Below, piece after piece: positions 1-5,066 of a stretch of DNA of 6,507 nt. The first letter of the stretch is position 1; each line of letters begins with the position of its first letter. The DNA lies in contig DBHP01000010.1 of assembly GCA_002295705.1 (NCBI GenBank), positions 1 through 6,507 on the forward strand, read 5' to 3'. The position numbers were made by a program, and so were the translations under genes. Origin of the DNA: Candidatus Neomicrothrix sp. UBA825 (GTDB taxonomy: Bacteria > Actinomycetota > Acidimicrobiia > Acidimicrobiales > UBA8592). The notes below the pieces were generated by a model. The model saw only the letters and a list, made by a program, of their open reading frames with translations. It was not told the origin of the DNA and ran no database searches.

Positions 1-393
1 CTATCACCGGCTGCGCACATGCCGGAACTTGAAGCATATTATTACGAGCAATCTGAATTGAACGGCACACAAGGTTTTTGTGCCATGCCTGGGCAGGAGA
101 CACACATGACCTTTGTGGCCGAAGATCCTGACAAGGCATGGGCTGAACTCGGACAATATTTTTTAAATGAGGCATCTGTGTATTCCAAATGGCAAACCTC
201 AGATATTTCGTCCGCTGTACATAGCCATGCCACAACTCCTGAAGAGTTAAGGGAAGAGGGGATCTATCAAATAGTCACTCCGCAAGAAGCAAGTACGCTC
301 GACCAGGTTGTCCATCATCCACTGTGCGGGGGTATGCCAATTGATAAAGCATGGGAAAGCCTACAACTCTATGTTGATGCCCTCGAAAGCTAA
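1..393 (+). CDS. Luciferase-like monooxygenase (LLM class), C-terminal part, 5' end outside window
   Basis: The reading frame is open from base 1 and stops with TAA at 391-393, so only the last 130 residues are present. An ATG at 19 is probably internal, because the frame continues upstream and no ribosome binding site precedes it. The visible part fits the C-terminal region of actinobacterial flavin- or F420-dependent oxidoreductases of the bacterial luciferase superfamily: the segment VAEDPDKAWAELGQYFLNEA, a Tyr and Trp shortly after (Y..W), then HHPLCGGMPIDKAWESL, which resembles the family's terminal 'PLCGG.P...AW.SL' block. These enzymes are cytosolic TIM-barrel proteins using reduced flavin or F420. 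The substrate cannot be told from this fragment. The active-site and cofactor-binding N-terminal half is missing, so FMN and F420 use cannot be separated. No clear terminator follows the stop. The gene is probably the end of a separate unit. Confidence 0.72.
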   Translation, partial: LSPAAHMPELEAYYYEQSELNGTQGFCAMPGQETHMTFVAEDPDKAWAELGQYFLNEASVYSKWQTSDISSAVHSHATTPEELREEGIYQIVTPQEASTLDQVVHHPLCGGMPIDKAWESLQLYVDALES

Positions 394-404
394 AAATTGA
401 CTTT

Positions 405-436
405 TTGATAGGCATTTCAAACAAAACCCCTACACT
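405..436 (+). promoter_or_regulatory. Possible promoter for panB
   Basis: TACACT at 431-436 fits the actinobacterial -10 pattern TAnnnT. TTGATA at 405-410 could act as a -35 box, but the spacer would be 20 bases, which is long. A start near 443 would give a leader of about 38 bases before the panB ATG. The gap after the monooxygenase stop makes a promoter here plausible. The support is base pattern only. Confidence 0.3.
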
Positions 437-468
437 ATGAACAGAAAATACAACGCCTAATTTTGCAC

Positions 469-475
469 GAAAGGG
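469..475 (+). promoter_or_regulatory. Ribosome binding site deciding the panB start
   Basis: GAAAGGG ends five bases before the ATG at 481. The possible earlier start TTG at 463 has no purine-rich sequence in front of it. GTG at 475 would overlap this site. The site therefore favours ATG 481. Confidence 0.55.
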
Positions 476-480
476 TGGCA

Positions 481-1365
481 ATGGCGAAAAATTGGACAGC
501 TCCACAAATTGCTAAACACAAAGTTAGTAATGGAAATGAGCCACTCGTAATGCTAACCGCATACGATGCACCCGGTGGCCGCATGGTTAGTAAAGCCGGT
601 GCCGACATCATTCTTGTCGGAGACACTCTGGCAATGGTTGTACTAGGTTACGAAGACACAATGCAAGTCACAATAGATGACATGGTCCACCATACAGCCG
701 CAGTCGCCAGAGCAGAACCTGATGCTTTTATTGTCGCAGACCTTCCATGGATGAGCTATCACGTTTCACAAGAAGAAACAGTGAAGAATGCTGCACGACT
801 AATTCGTGCTGGCGCAAAAGCTGTGAAACTTGAAGGTGGTCAAGACAGAGTCTCAATGATTGAAGCCATTGTTAACGCGGAAATACCAGTAATGGGGCAC
901 TTAGGACTAACCCCCCAATCCGTTCTTGCTCTTGGCGGGTACAAGGTACAAGGAAAATCAACCAATGCTGCTGTTGAAATTTCCTATGAAGCGAAGGCGT
1001 TAGCCCATGCAGGTTGTTTCGCAGTAGTGCTTGAATGTGTTCCATCTCTAGTCGGGAAACTAATAACAGATTCACTCCCAATTCCAACAATCGGGATAGG
1101 TGCTGGACCTGATTGCGATGGCCAAGTACTTGTCTTCCATGATTTACTTGGAATCAATCATGACCTGAAACCAAAATTTGTGAGAACTTACGCAAATCTT
1201 CAAGAGATAACAGTTTCAGCTCTTGAAACGTATGCTGCAGATGTCAGAAGTAAGAATTTCCCATCGGAAGATGAAAGCTATCAATTATCTGACGAAGACG
1301 CCGAAGCTCTGGGATTGTATGGAGCGACGATTCCGAAAGATGAAGATCCGCTCGCGAGCTGGTAA
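481..1365 (+). CDS. panB: 3-methyl-2-oxobutanoate hydroxymethyltransferase (ketopantoate hydroxymethyltransferase)
   Basis: PanB transfers a hydroxymethyl group from 5,10-methylene-tetrahydrofolate to 2-oxoisovalerate, giving ketopantoate for pantothenate and coenzyme A. It is a cytosolic Mg-dependent TIM barrel. The 294-residue protein carries the family blocks in order: LTAYDAP (25-31), VGDTLAMVV (46-54), VADLPWMSY (85-93), AVKLEGG (114-120), VMGHLGLTPQS (137-147) and VVLECVP (182-188). From known E. coli PanB residues, D48 and D87 should bind the metal, K116 and E118 should line the active site, and E185 should be the catalytic glutamate. All are present. The protein is about 30 residues longer than E. 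coli PanB (264). The extra length is mostly an acidic tail from about 260 (SEDES, SDEDAEALGL) ending in LASW. The start at ATG 481 is supported by GAAAGGG just upstream. The gene seems to stand alone, since panC and panD are not in the window. Confidence 0.95.
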   Translation: MAKNWTAPQIAKHKVSNGNEPLVMLTAYDAPGGRMVSKAGADIILVGDTLAMVVLGYEDTMQVTIDDMVHHTAAVARAEPDAFIVADLPWMSYHVSQEETVKNAARLIRAGAKAVKLEGGQDRVSMIEAIVNAEIPVMGHLGLTPQSVLALGGYKVQGKSTNAAVEISYEAKALAHAGCFAVVLECVPSLVGKLITDSLPIPTIGIGAGPDCDGQVLVFHDLLGINHDLKPKFVRTYANLQEITVSALETYAADVRSKNFPSEDESYQLSDEDAEALGLYGATIPKDEDPLASW

Positions 1366-1391
1366 ACGTCGGTATTTTCAGTCAATGCCAC

Positions 1392-1397
1392 TACGCT
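1392..1397 (+). promoter_or_regulatory. Possible -10 box for the rpsF operon
   Basis: TACGCT fits TAnnnT and sits in the same kind of context (CACTACGCTAGA) as the TACACT before panB. No good -35 box is visible at 16-18 bases upstream. If used, transcription would begin near 1404 and the mRNA would carry a leader of about 70 bases containing both hairpins at 1419-1454. Read-through from panB is also possible, because no hairpin with a T-run lies between the genes. Confidence 0.25.
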
Positions 1398-1418
1398 AGA
1401 GACAGAAAAATTTAACCT

Positions 1419-1454
1419 GCCCTCAGACCTGCTGAGGGCCCCGCATGCGGGACC
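1419..1454 (+). promoter_or_regulatory. Double-hairpin leader before rpsF, candidate S6:S18 autoregulatory element
   Basis: Bases 1419-1426 (GCCCTCAG) pair perfectly with 1432-1439 (CTGAGGGC) around a 5-base loop. Directly next comes the perfect palindrome CCCGCATGCGGG at 1440-1451. It can fold as four GC pairs around CATG and can be lengthened to 1437-1454 by GG/CC pairing across one C/A mismatch. That longer form competes with the first stem for bases 1437-1439, so two folds are possible. No T-run follows, so this is not a normal terminator. It ends about two bases before the AGGAGG of rpsF. Leaders bound by the S6:S18 complex are known upstream of rpsF in many bacteria, and rpsR is in this operon. 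I cannot confirm from sequence alone that this matches that motif. Confidence 0.5.
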
Positions 1455-1456
1455 AG

Positions 1457-1463
1457 AGGAGGT
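1457..1463 (+). promoter_or_regulatory. Strong ribosome binding site of rpsF
   Basis: AGGAGGT is close to a full match to the 16S rRNA 3' end. It lies 11 bases before the GTG at 1475, somewhat further than usual. The next in-frame ATG, at 1499, would remove the first beta strand of S6, so GTG is preferred. The site lies just beyond the hairpins at 1419-1454, where folding or protein binding could hide it. Confidence 0.7.
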
Positions 1464-1474
1464 AGAAACTCGTA

Positions 1475-1795
1475 GTGAGCACTCGAGCATACGAACTAAT
1501 GATTATCGTTGACGACGACCATGATGACGCAACGGTAGACCAAATAGTTTCACAGGTAGATACGTGGATCCAAGATGAAAATGGAAGCCTTGTGAAGACT
1601 GATAAGTGGGGGAAGCGAAGATTCGCCTACGAAATTAATCATAAAACAGAAGGACATTATGTTGTTCTTGAAATGACTACAGGACAGGTCAATATGGAAC
1701 CTCTTGAAAGATCTCTGCGACTTTCCGATGAAGTAGTCCGCCACAAACTTATCCGATTGCCGGATCATGAAGCGCAACGAAGAGGACTGATCTAA
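1475..1795 (+). CDS. rpsF: 30S ribosomal protein S6
   Basis: S6 binds 16S rRNA in the platform of the small subunit as a pair with S18. The 106-residue protein has the family length and shows the S6 hallmarks: RAYELMIIVD at the first strand (4-13), KWGKRRFAYEINHKTEGHYVV through the middle (44-64), and LERSLRLSDEVVRHKLIRLP at the end (78-97). It has no long acidic or glutamate tail of the E. coli kind. The GTG start is chosen because of the AGGAGG upstream and because the first strand must be kept. It is the first gene of the rpsF-ssb-rpsR-rplI cluster, with 35 bases to ssb. Its partner S18 is two genes downstream, in keeping with balanced synthesis and feedback control. Confidence 0.95.
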   Translation: MSTRAYELMIIVDDDHDDATVDQIVSQVDTWIQDENGSLVKTDKWGKRRFAYEINHKTEGHYVVLEMTTGQVNMEPLERSLRLSDEVVRHKLIRLPDHEAQRRGLI

Positions 1796-1830
1796 GCTCA
1801 CAACAAGAACAAGAGACACAAGGATTAAAA

Positions 1831-2292
1831 ATGGCAAGAGACAACAACATAACAATTATTGGGAATCTAACTCGAGACCCTGAACTAAGATTCACACCAG
1901 GTGGAGCCGCTGTAACTGATATTGGTGTTGCCTGGAACGAAAGTAGAAGAAATAAAGAGACTCAGCAATGGGAAGATATTCCCTCCTATTTTGATATTAC
2001 TTGCTGGTTTGACTTAGCAGAAAACGTTGCAGCAACACTCCGAAAAGGCGACCGTGTTGTCGTAACCGGAAATCTAAAATGGGAGTCATGGCAAACAGCC
2101 GATGGAGAATCTCGAAACCGAGTGAAAGTTATCGCTGATGATGTAGCTCCAAGTCTTCGTTGGGCAACAATTGAAAACGGAGCTATCCAGAGAACTCAAA
2201 GCCGCGGAGGTGGCGGTGGCTATGACGGAGGGACTTCAGCGTCAACTCCTAGCTCCACACCTACCTACGACCCAAACGAAGAACCATTCTAG
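1831..2292 (+). CDS. ssb: Single-stranded DNA-binding protein
   Basis: SSB coats single-stranded DNA at forks and repair sites and recruits other proteins through its C-terminal tip. The 153-residue protein has an OB fold at about 1-112 (NITIIGNLTRDPELR at the start, YFDITCWFDLAENV in the middle, KGDRVVVTGNL, then ADDVAPSLRWA). A short Gly-rich and Ser/Thr/Pro-rich linker follows at about 121-146 (GGGGGYDGG). The acidic tip is DPNEEPF, a variant of the usual DDDIPF in which the key final Pro-Phe is kept. The linker is short compared with many SSBs. The ATG has AAGGA six bases upstream. It lies between rpsF and rpsR, as in many bacteria. Confidence 0.95.
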   Translation: MARDNNITIIGNLTRDPELRFTPGGAAVTDIGVAWNESRRNKETQQWEDIPSYFDITCWFDLAENVAATLRKGDRVVVTGNLKWESWQTADGESRNRVKVIADDVAPSLRWATIENGAIQRTQSRGGGGGYDGGTSASTPSSTPTYDPNEEPF

Positions 2293-2309
2293 ATATATAA
2301 GGAAAAATT

Positions 2310-2744
2310 ATGCCTCCTAAAAAAAATACAAAAAGAGCTAAAGCACCATCAGCATTAGACCGACGAGGGAAGAAAAAAGTATCTATTCTGACACAGGAAA
2401 AAATAGAATACGTCGATTGGAAAGACGTCAACCTCTTGAGAAGATTTACATCTGATCGGGCTAAGATCCGTGCACGAAGAGTTACTGGTAACAGCGCCCA
2501 ACAACAAAGAGATGTTGCAATGGCTATTAAAAATGCAAGGGAAATGGCATTGCTCCCATACGAAAATCGAGTTACCACTCAACGAGGTGGACGCGGAGGA
2601 GATCGAAGGCAGCGAGATGATGATCGTAGGCCAAGAGAACCAAGAGAACCGAGGGAATCAGATGCTCCCAAGCAAAGTGCAATGCCATCACCTCAAACTG
2701 AAGAAGTTAGTGAAGAAACCGCCAGTCAGGAGTCAGCAGAATGA
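2310..2744 (+). CDS. rpsR: 30S ribosomal protein S18 with an unusually long charged C-terminal tail
   Basis: S18 binds with S6 to the platform of the 30S subunit. The core is plain: Lys/Arg-rich start, IEYVDWKDVNLLRRFTSDR (32-50), AKIRARRVTGNSAQQQRDVA (51-70), then AIKNAREMALLPYENR up to about 87. Family members usually stop close to here at 75-90 residues. This one continues to 144. The tail begins with an RGG-like, arginine-rich stretch (QRGGRGGDRR, 91-100), then acidic and arginine-rich DDDRR, three PRE repeats (108-116), and a Ser/Glu-rich end (EEVSEETASQESAE). It has no cysteines, so it is the Zn-free form; the usual Cys in the KKKVC position is Ser here. AAGGA lies six bases before the ATG, 17 bases after the ssb stop. 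Its TGA overlaps the rplI ATG by four bases (ATGA), implying coupled translation. The reading frame is intact, so the tail is not a frameshift product within this gene. Confidence 0.93.
   Translation: MPPKKNTKRAKAPSALDRRGKKKVSILTQEKIEYVDWKDVNLLRRFTSDRAKIRARRVTGNSAQQQRDVAMAIKNAREMALLPYENRVTTQRGGRGGDRRQRDDDRRPREPREPRESDAPKQSAMPSPQTEEVSEETASQESAE
2631..2657 (+). repeat. Three tandem 9-base repeats inside rpsR
   Basis: CCAAGAGAA occurs twice exactly, followed by the variant CCGAGGGAA. The repeats are in frame and encode Pro-Arg-Glu three times (residues 108-116 of S18). Copy number could change by slippage without breaking the frame. Confidence 0.85.
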
Positions 2745-3193
2745 AAGTTGTACTTCGTACTGACGTAGACGGGCTTGGGTATAAAGGTGACATTGTATCT
2801 ATTTCTGATGGGTATGCCCAAAACAAGCTAATTCCCCAGGGGTTGGCATACCTAGCAACTGCAGGAGCTGAGAAAGAAGCTGAAAAGATGCGGCAGGCAC
2901 GTGAGTTACGTGCTTCAGAGGAAAAGGCAATGGCCGAAGAAATGGCCACCAGAATGGAAAATGAAACTTTAACCATCACAGTGAACGCCGGAGAGGGTGG
3001 CAAACTGTTTGGTTCCGTTTCGGCCACTGACATCAGCGAAGCTTTGTCAGATCAAAAGAACATAACAATTGATAAGAAACTTATTACGATCGATGAAAGC
3101 ATCAAAGAAGTGGGAACTTATCAAGTAGTTATCAAACCTCACTCCGATGTGGAATTCTCTGTTTCACTTGACGTTGTTGCAGAAAGTAATTAA
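2741..3193 (+). CDS. rplI: 50S ribosomal protein L9
   Basis: L9 is a two-domain protein of the large subunit that binds 23S rRNA near the L1 stalk base and reaches toward the neighbouring ribosome, helping keep the reading frame. At 150 residues it matches the family length (E. coli 149). The N-terminal domain (1 to about 45) shows MKVVLRTDVDGLGYKGD and GYAQNKLIPQGLAYLAT. A long charged helix follows (about 42-75, rich in Glu, Ala, Lys). The C-terminal domain shows the typical GKLFGSVSATDI (87-98) and a VVAE-like end. AGGAG at 2728-2732, inside the end of rpsR, lies eight bases before the ATG, and the start overlaps the rpsR stop. It is the last gene of the rpsF cluster; a 214-base gap follows. 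Confidence 0.95.
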   Translation: MKVVLRTDVDGLGYKGDIVSISDGYAQNKLIPQGLAYLATAGAEKEAEKMRQARELRASEEKAMAEEMATRMENETLTITVNAGEGGKLFGSVSATDISEALSDQKNITIDKKLITIDESIKEVGTYQVVIKPHSDVEFSVSLDVVAESN

Positions 3194-3319
3194 CAAGTCA
3201 CTACTTACGCAAAGCCCAACGGCAACAGGAATGGTGGAAATGGAATGAAGAATTCGTGTTTTTTGTCATTCTGTTTCGGATATTCATTCTTAAAGAAGTT
3301 ACTCACAGATCCTGTCATC

Positions 3320-3351
3320 TAATCCACAGAAAAGTACCTAAAATCCACAGA
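3320..3351 (+). promoter_or_regulatory. Pair of DnaA-box-like direct repeats upstream of dnaB
   Basis: AATCCACAGA occurs exactly twice, at 3321-3330 and 3342-3351, a centre-to-centre distance of 21 bases, or two turns of the helix. With the flanking base, the first copy reads TAATCCACA (3320-3328), one change from the classic DnaA box TTATCCACA. The second reads AAATCCACA (3341-3349), two changes from it. They lie 57-90 bases before the dnaB start and upstream of its likely promoter. DnaA or another regulator could bind here. Chance similarity cannot be excluded. Confidence 0.4.
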
Positions 3352-3374
3352 CTTTTTTGGTTTTCCTATTGCAT

Positions 3375-3403
3375 GTCACAGGCATCTGGCACCATTGTAT
3401 ATA
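3375..3403 (+). promoter_or_regulatory. Likely dnaB promoter giving a leaderless or almost leaderless mRNA
   Basis: GTCACA at 3375-3380 matches four of six bases of TTGACA. After a 17-base spacer comes TATATA at 3398-3403, a good -10 box. Transcription would start at about 3408-3410, which is the ATG of dnaB itself. No Shine-Dalgarno sequence precedes that ATG (ATAACGC). Both facts together point to leaderless translation, which is common in actinobacteria. Confidence 0.5.
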
Positions 3404-3407
3404 ACGC

Positions 3408-4817
3408 ATGTCTGATCAATTTCTTCCTCCAGATGAACCACCGGAACGAGGACGTCCAACTCGCGTTCCACCTCATAATGTCGCAGCAGAAGAAGCCGTC
3501 TTAGGAGCAATGCTGTTAAGTCGCGAAGCTATTGCTGACGCGATTGAAATTGTCACTGCTGATGATCTCTACAAGCCTGCTCATCAGAAAATATTTAATG
3601 CGATCACAGCGCTGTTTGCAGCGGGCGAACCGGCCGACATCGTAACGGTAGCTGATGAGCTTGAACGTTCTGGTTTTCTTGAGGGGTTAGGTGGCAACGC
3701 AACACTTATTGAACTTCAAGCGAATACTCCAGCAGCGACAAATACTACTGAATATGCACGTATTGTATTTGAATTTGCTCAAATGCGTAGATTAACTATG
3801 GCAGGGCGTGAAATTGCAGAAATTGGATTTTCTCAACCCGATGATGTTGTCAAAGCAGTTGATGAAGCAGAGACGCTTATGTTTAGTCTCGCACAAGGAC
3901 GAGATACAAGTAGCTACTCAACTCTCGAGTCGCTTCTAGGGGAAACATTAAATCAGATTGAAGCCCGGGTTGAACGAGGGGATGAAGTTACTGGAACAGC
4001 AACTGGATTTTCCGAATTAGATCGGATACTTGCTGGGCTACAACCAAACAACCTTATTGTTGTCGGAGCTAGGCCAGCGATGGGGAAAACTAGTTTTGGG
4101 CTGAATATTGCTGCACATGCTGCAATGGAAACTAGTGCACCAGTACTGTTTTTCTCTTTAGAAATGAGTGAGTACGAGATAAGCCAAAGAATTTTGTGTA
4201 CAGAAGCAAGAGTGGATTCGAGTAGGGTTCGTATCGGCAGGTTAACAGATGATGATTGGACCAAGATAAGTCATGCCGTAGGCCGTCTAGGTAGCGCTCC
4301 GCTATGGATTGATGACAACCCTAATACCACAGTCATGGAAATTAGAGCCAAAGCACGAAGACTAAAAAGTAGAGTTGGGAATATCGGAATGATCGTAGTT
4401 GACTACCTTCAACTCATGAGCGGCCGAATGCGTGCTGAGAATAGGCAAGTTGAAGTATCTGAGATAAGTCGAAGTTTAAAGATCTTGGCACGAGAGCTAG
4501 AGTGTCCAGTCGTTGCACTATCCCAACTGAGTAGAAATCTCGAACAACGGCAAGACAAAAGGCCAATGCTTTCAGATTTAAGAGAATCAGGATCAATTGA
4601 ACAAGATGCTGATGTCGTCATGTTCTTATATAGAGATGAGGTTTATGATGCTGAATCTCCTGACCAAGGGATGGCTGAAGTTCTAGTAGCAAAACACCGT
4701 TCCGGTCCAACAGGAAGAGTGAAACTTGCTTGGTTGAAGCACTACACGAAATTTGCTGATATGGCGAAGACAAGTGATGATGATGCTCCAGCTCCTCAAC
4801 ATTATGAAGAGTATTAA
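3408..4817 (+). CDS. dnaB: Replicative DNA helicase DnaB
   Basis: DnaB is the hexameric 5'-3' helicase that unwinds DNA at the replication fork and works with primase. The 469-residue protein is full length. The N-terminal domain (about 20-120) starts with VPPHNVAAEEAVLGAML and includes DDLYKPAHQKIF. A linker region follows, then the RecA-like domain from about 195. Visible motifs are Walker A GARPAMGKTS (220-229), the catalytic glutamate E252 in FSLEMS, Walker B with MIVVDYLQLM (328-337, D332), LSQLSR (371-376) and the arginine-finger region KHRSGPTG (R431). The last 20 residues are acidic and low in complexity. No intein interrupts it, unlike some mycobacterial DnaB proteins. The ATG at 3408 gives the usual N-terminus; it has no ribosome binding site, in line with the leaderless promoter above. 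Two bases separate it from the next gene. Confidence 0.97.
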   Translation: MSDQFLPPDEPPERGRPTRVPPHNVAAEEAVLGAMLLSREAIADAIEIVTADDLYKPAHQKIFNAITALFAAGEPADIVTVADELERSGFLEGLGGNATLIELQANTPAATNTTEYARIVFEFAQMRRLTMAGREIAEIGFSQPDDVVKAVDEAETLMFSLAQGRDTSSYSTLESLLGETLNQIEARVERGDEVTGTATGFSELDRILAGLQPNNLIVVGARPAMGKTSFGLNIAAHAAMETSAPVLFFSLEMSEYEISQRILCTEARVDSSRVRIGRLTDDDWTKISHAVGRLGSAPLWIDDNPNTTVMEIRAKARRLKSRVGNIGMIVVDYLQLMSGRMRAENRQVEVSEISRSLKILARELECPVVALSQLSRNLEQRQDKRPMLSDLRESGSIEQDADVVMFLYRDEVYDAESPDQGMAEVLVAKHRSGPTGRVKLAWLKHYTKFADMAKTSDDDAPAPQHYEEY

Positions 4818-4819
4818 AC

Positions 4820-5020
4820 ATGTTTCTCGGCGAAAATCTCATCGTTTATTTAGTTCTCGCATTTGGTGGGGCATTAGCAGTTGGTAATTTTTTAGCGTTG
4901 GTAAGCACAAAAGAAGCTCCTAAAGATAGTGACTTTGAAAGACCGCCTTTGTTTCGCTCGATTGTGATGATTCTGATAGGCGTTATTGCGGCGATTTGGG
5001 CCATTATCAGCTTGATTTGA
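4820..5020 (+). CDS. Small two-helix membrane protein of unknown function, directly after dnaB
   Basis: The 66-residue protein has two hydrophobic segments, about 7-27 (IVYLVLAFGGALAVGNFLAL) and about 46-66 (SIVMILIGVIAAIWAIISLI), joined by a charged loop of about 18 residues (STKEAPKDSDFERPP). This looks like a helical hairpin with little outside the membrane. I do not recognise a named family. The start is two bases after the dnaB stop, with the weak ribosome binding sequence GAAGAG inside the end of dnaB, so it is almost certainly co-transcribed and perhaps translationally coupled. The intact frame, sensible start and clear membrane pattern argue that it is real. The next gene is 46 bases away and seems to have its own promoter. 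Its function may relate to dnaB only by expression. Confidence 0.75.
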   Translation: MFLGENLIVYLVLAFGGALAVGNFLALVSTKEAPKDSDFERPPLFRSIVMILIGVIAAIWAIISLI

Positions 5021-5051
5021 AGTTAATTCTCCTAAATTCCGATTCACTCTC

Positions 5052-5057
5052 TATCCT
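5052..5057 (+). promoter_or_regulatory. Possible -10 box for azlC, very short leader
   Basis: TATCCT fits TAnnnT and ends nine bases before the azlC ATG. No Shine-Dalgarno sequence is visible before that ATG (GATAACACT), which suggests a leaderless or nearly leaderless message. No clear -35 box is seen at 16-18 bases upstream. Co-transcription from dnaB remains possible. Confidence 0.3.
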
Positions 5058-5066
5058 GATAACACT

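Larger units (their letters stand above)
3194..3407 (+). other. Non-coding gap between rplI and dnaB
   Basis: I find no convincing gene in these 214 bases. The second half is AT-rich. It contains two copies of AATCCACAGA, T-runs at 3259-3264 and 3353-3358, and the dnaB promoter at the end. No strong hairpin-plus-T-run terminator for the rplI operon is visible; the only hairpin next to the first T-run has four weak base pairs. Confidence 0.7.

Noticed and set aside
397..436. TTGACT at 397-402 as a -35 box for TACACT at 431-436
   Set aside because: The 28-base spacer is too long for a normal housekeeping promoter.
463..480. TTG at 463 as the start of panB
   Set aside because: No ribosome binding site precedes it, and the added residues (MHERVA) are encoded by the stretch that looks like the ribosome binding site of ATG 481.
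2470..2763. A 97-codon + strand frame inside rpsR and the start of rplI
   Set aside because: It is a shadow of the rpsR frame. The rpsR and rplI frames are clearly the coding ones by family match.
3243..3264. GAAT/ATTC hairpin followed by six T as an intrinsic terminator of rplI
   Set aside because: Only four mostly AT base pairs form, too weak to call.
3330..3358. AAAAGT/ACTTTT inverted repeat with a T-run as a terminator
   Set aside because: The stem is AT-rich with a 15-base loop, and it overlaps the repeats. It is more likely a by-product of base composition.
3256..3504. An 82-codon + strand frame running from the rplI-dnaB gap into dnaB
   Set aside because: It begins with a non-ATG codon without a ribosome binding site, overlaps the first 97 bases of dnaB in another frame, and its product resembles nothing.
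3408..4817. An intein or insertion in dnaB, as known from some mycobacteria
   Set aside because: The Walker A region and later motifs are continuous and the protein is of normal length.
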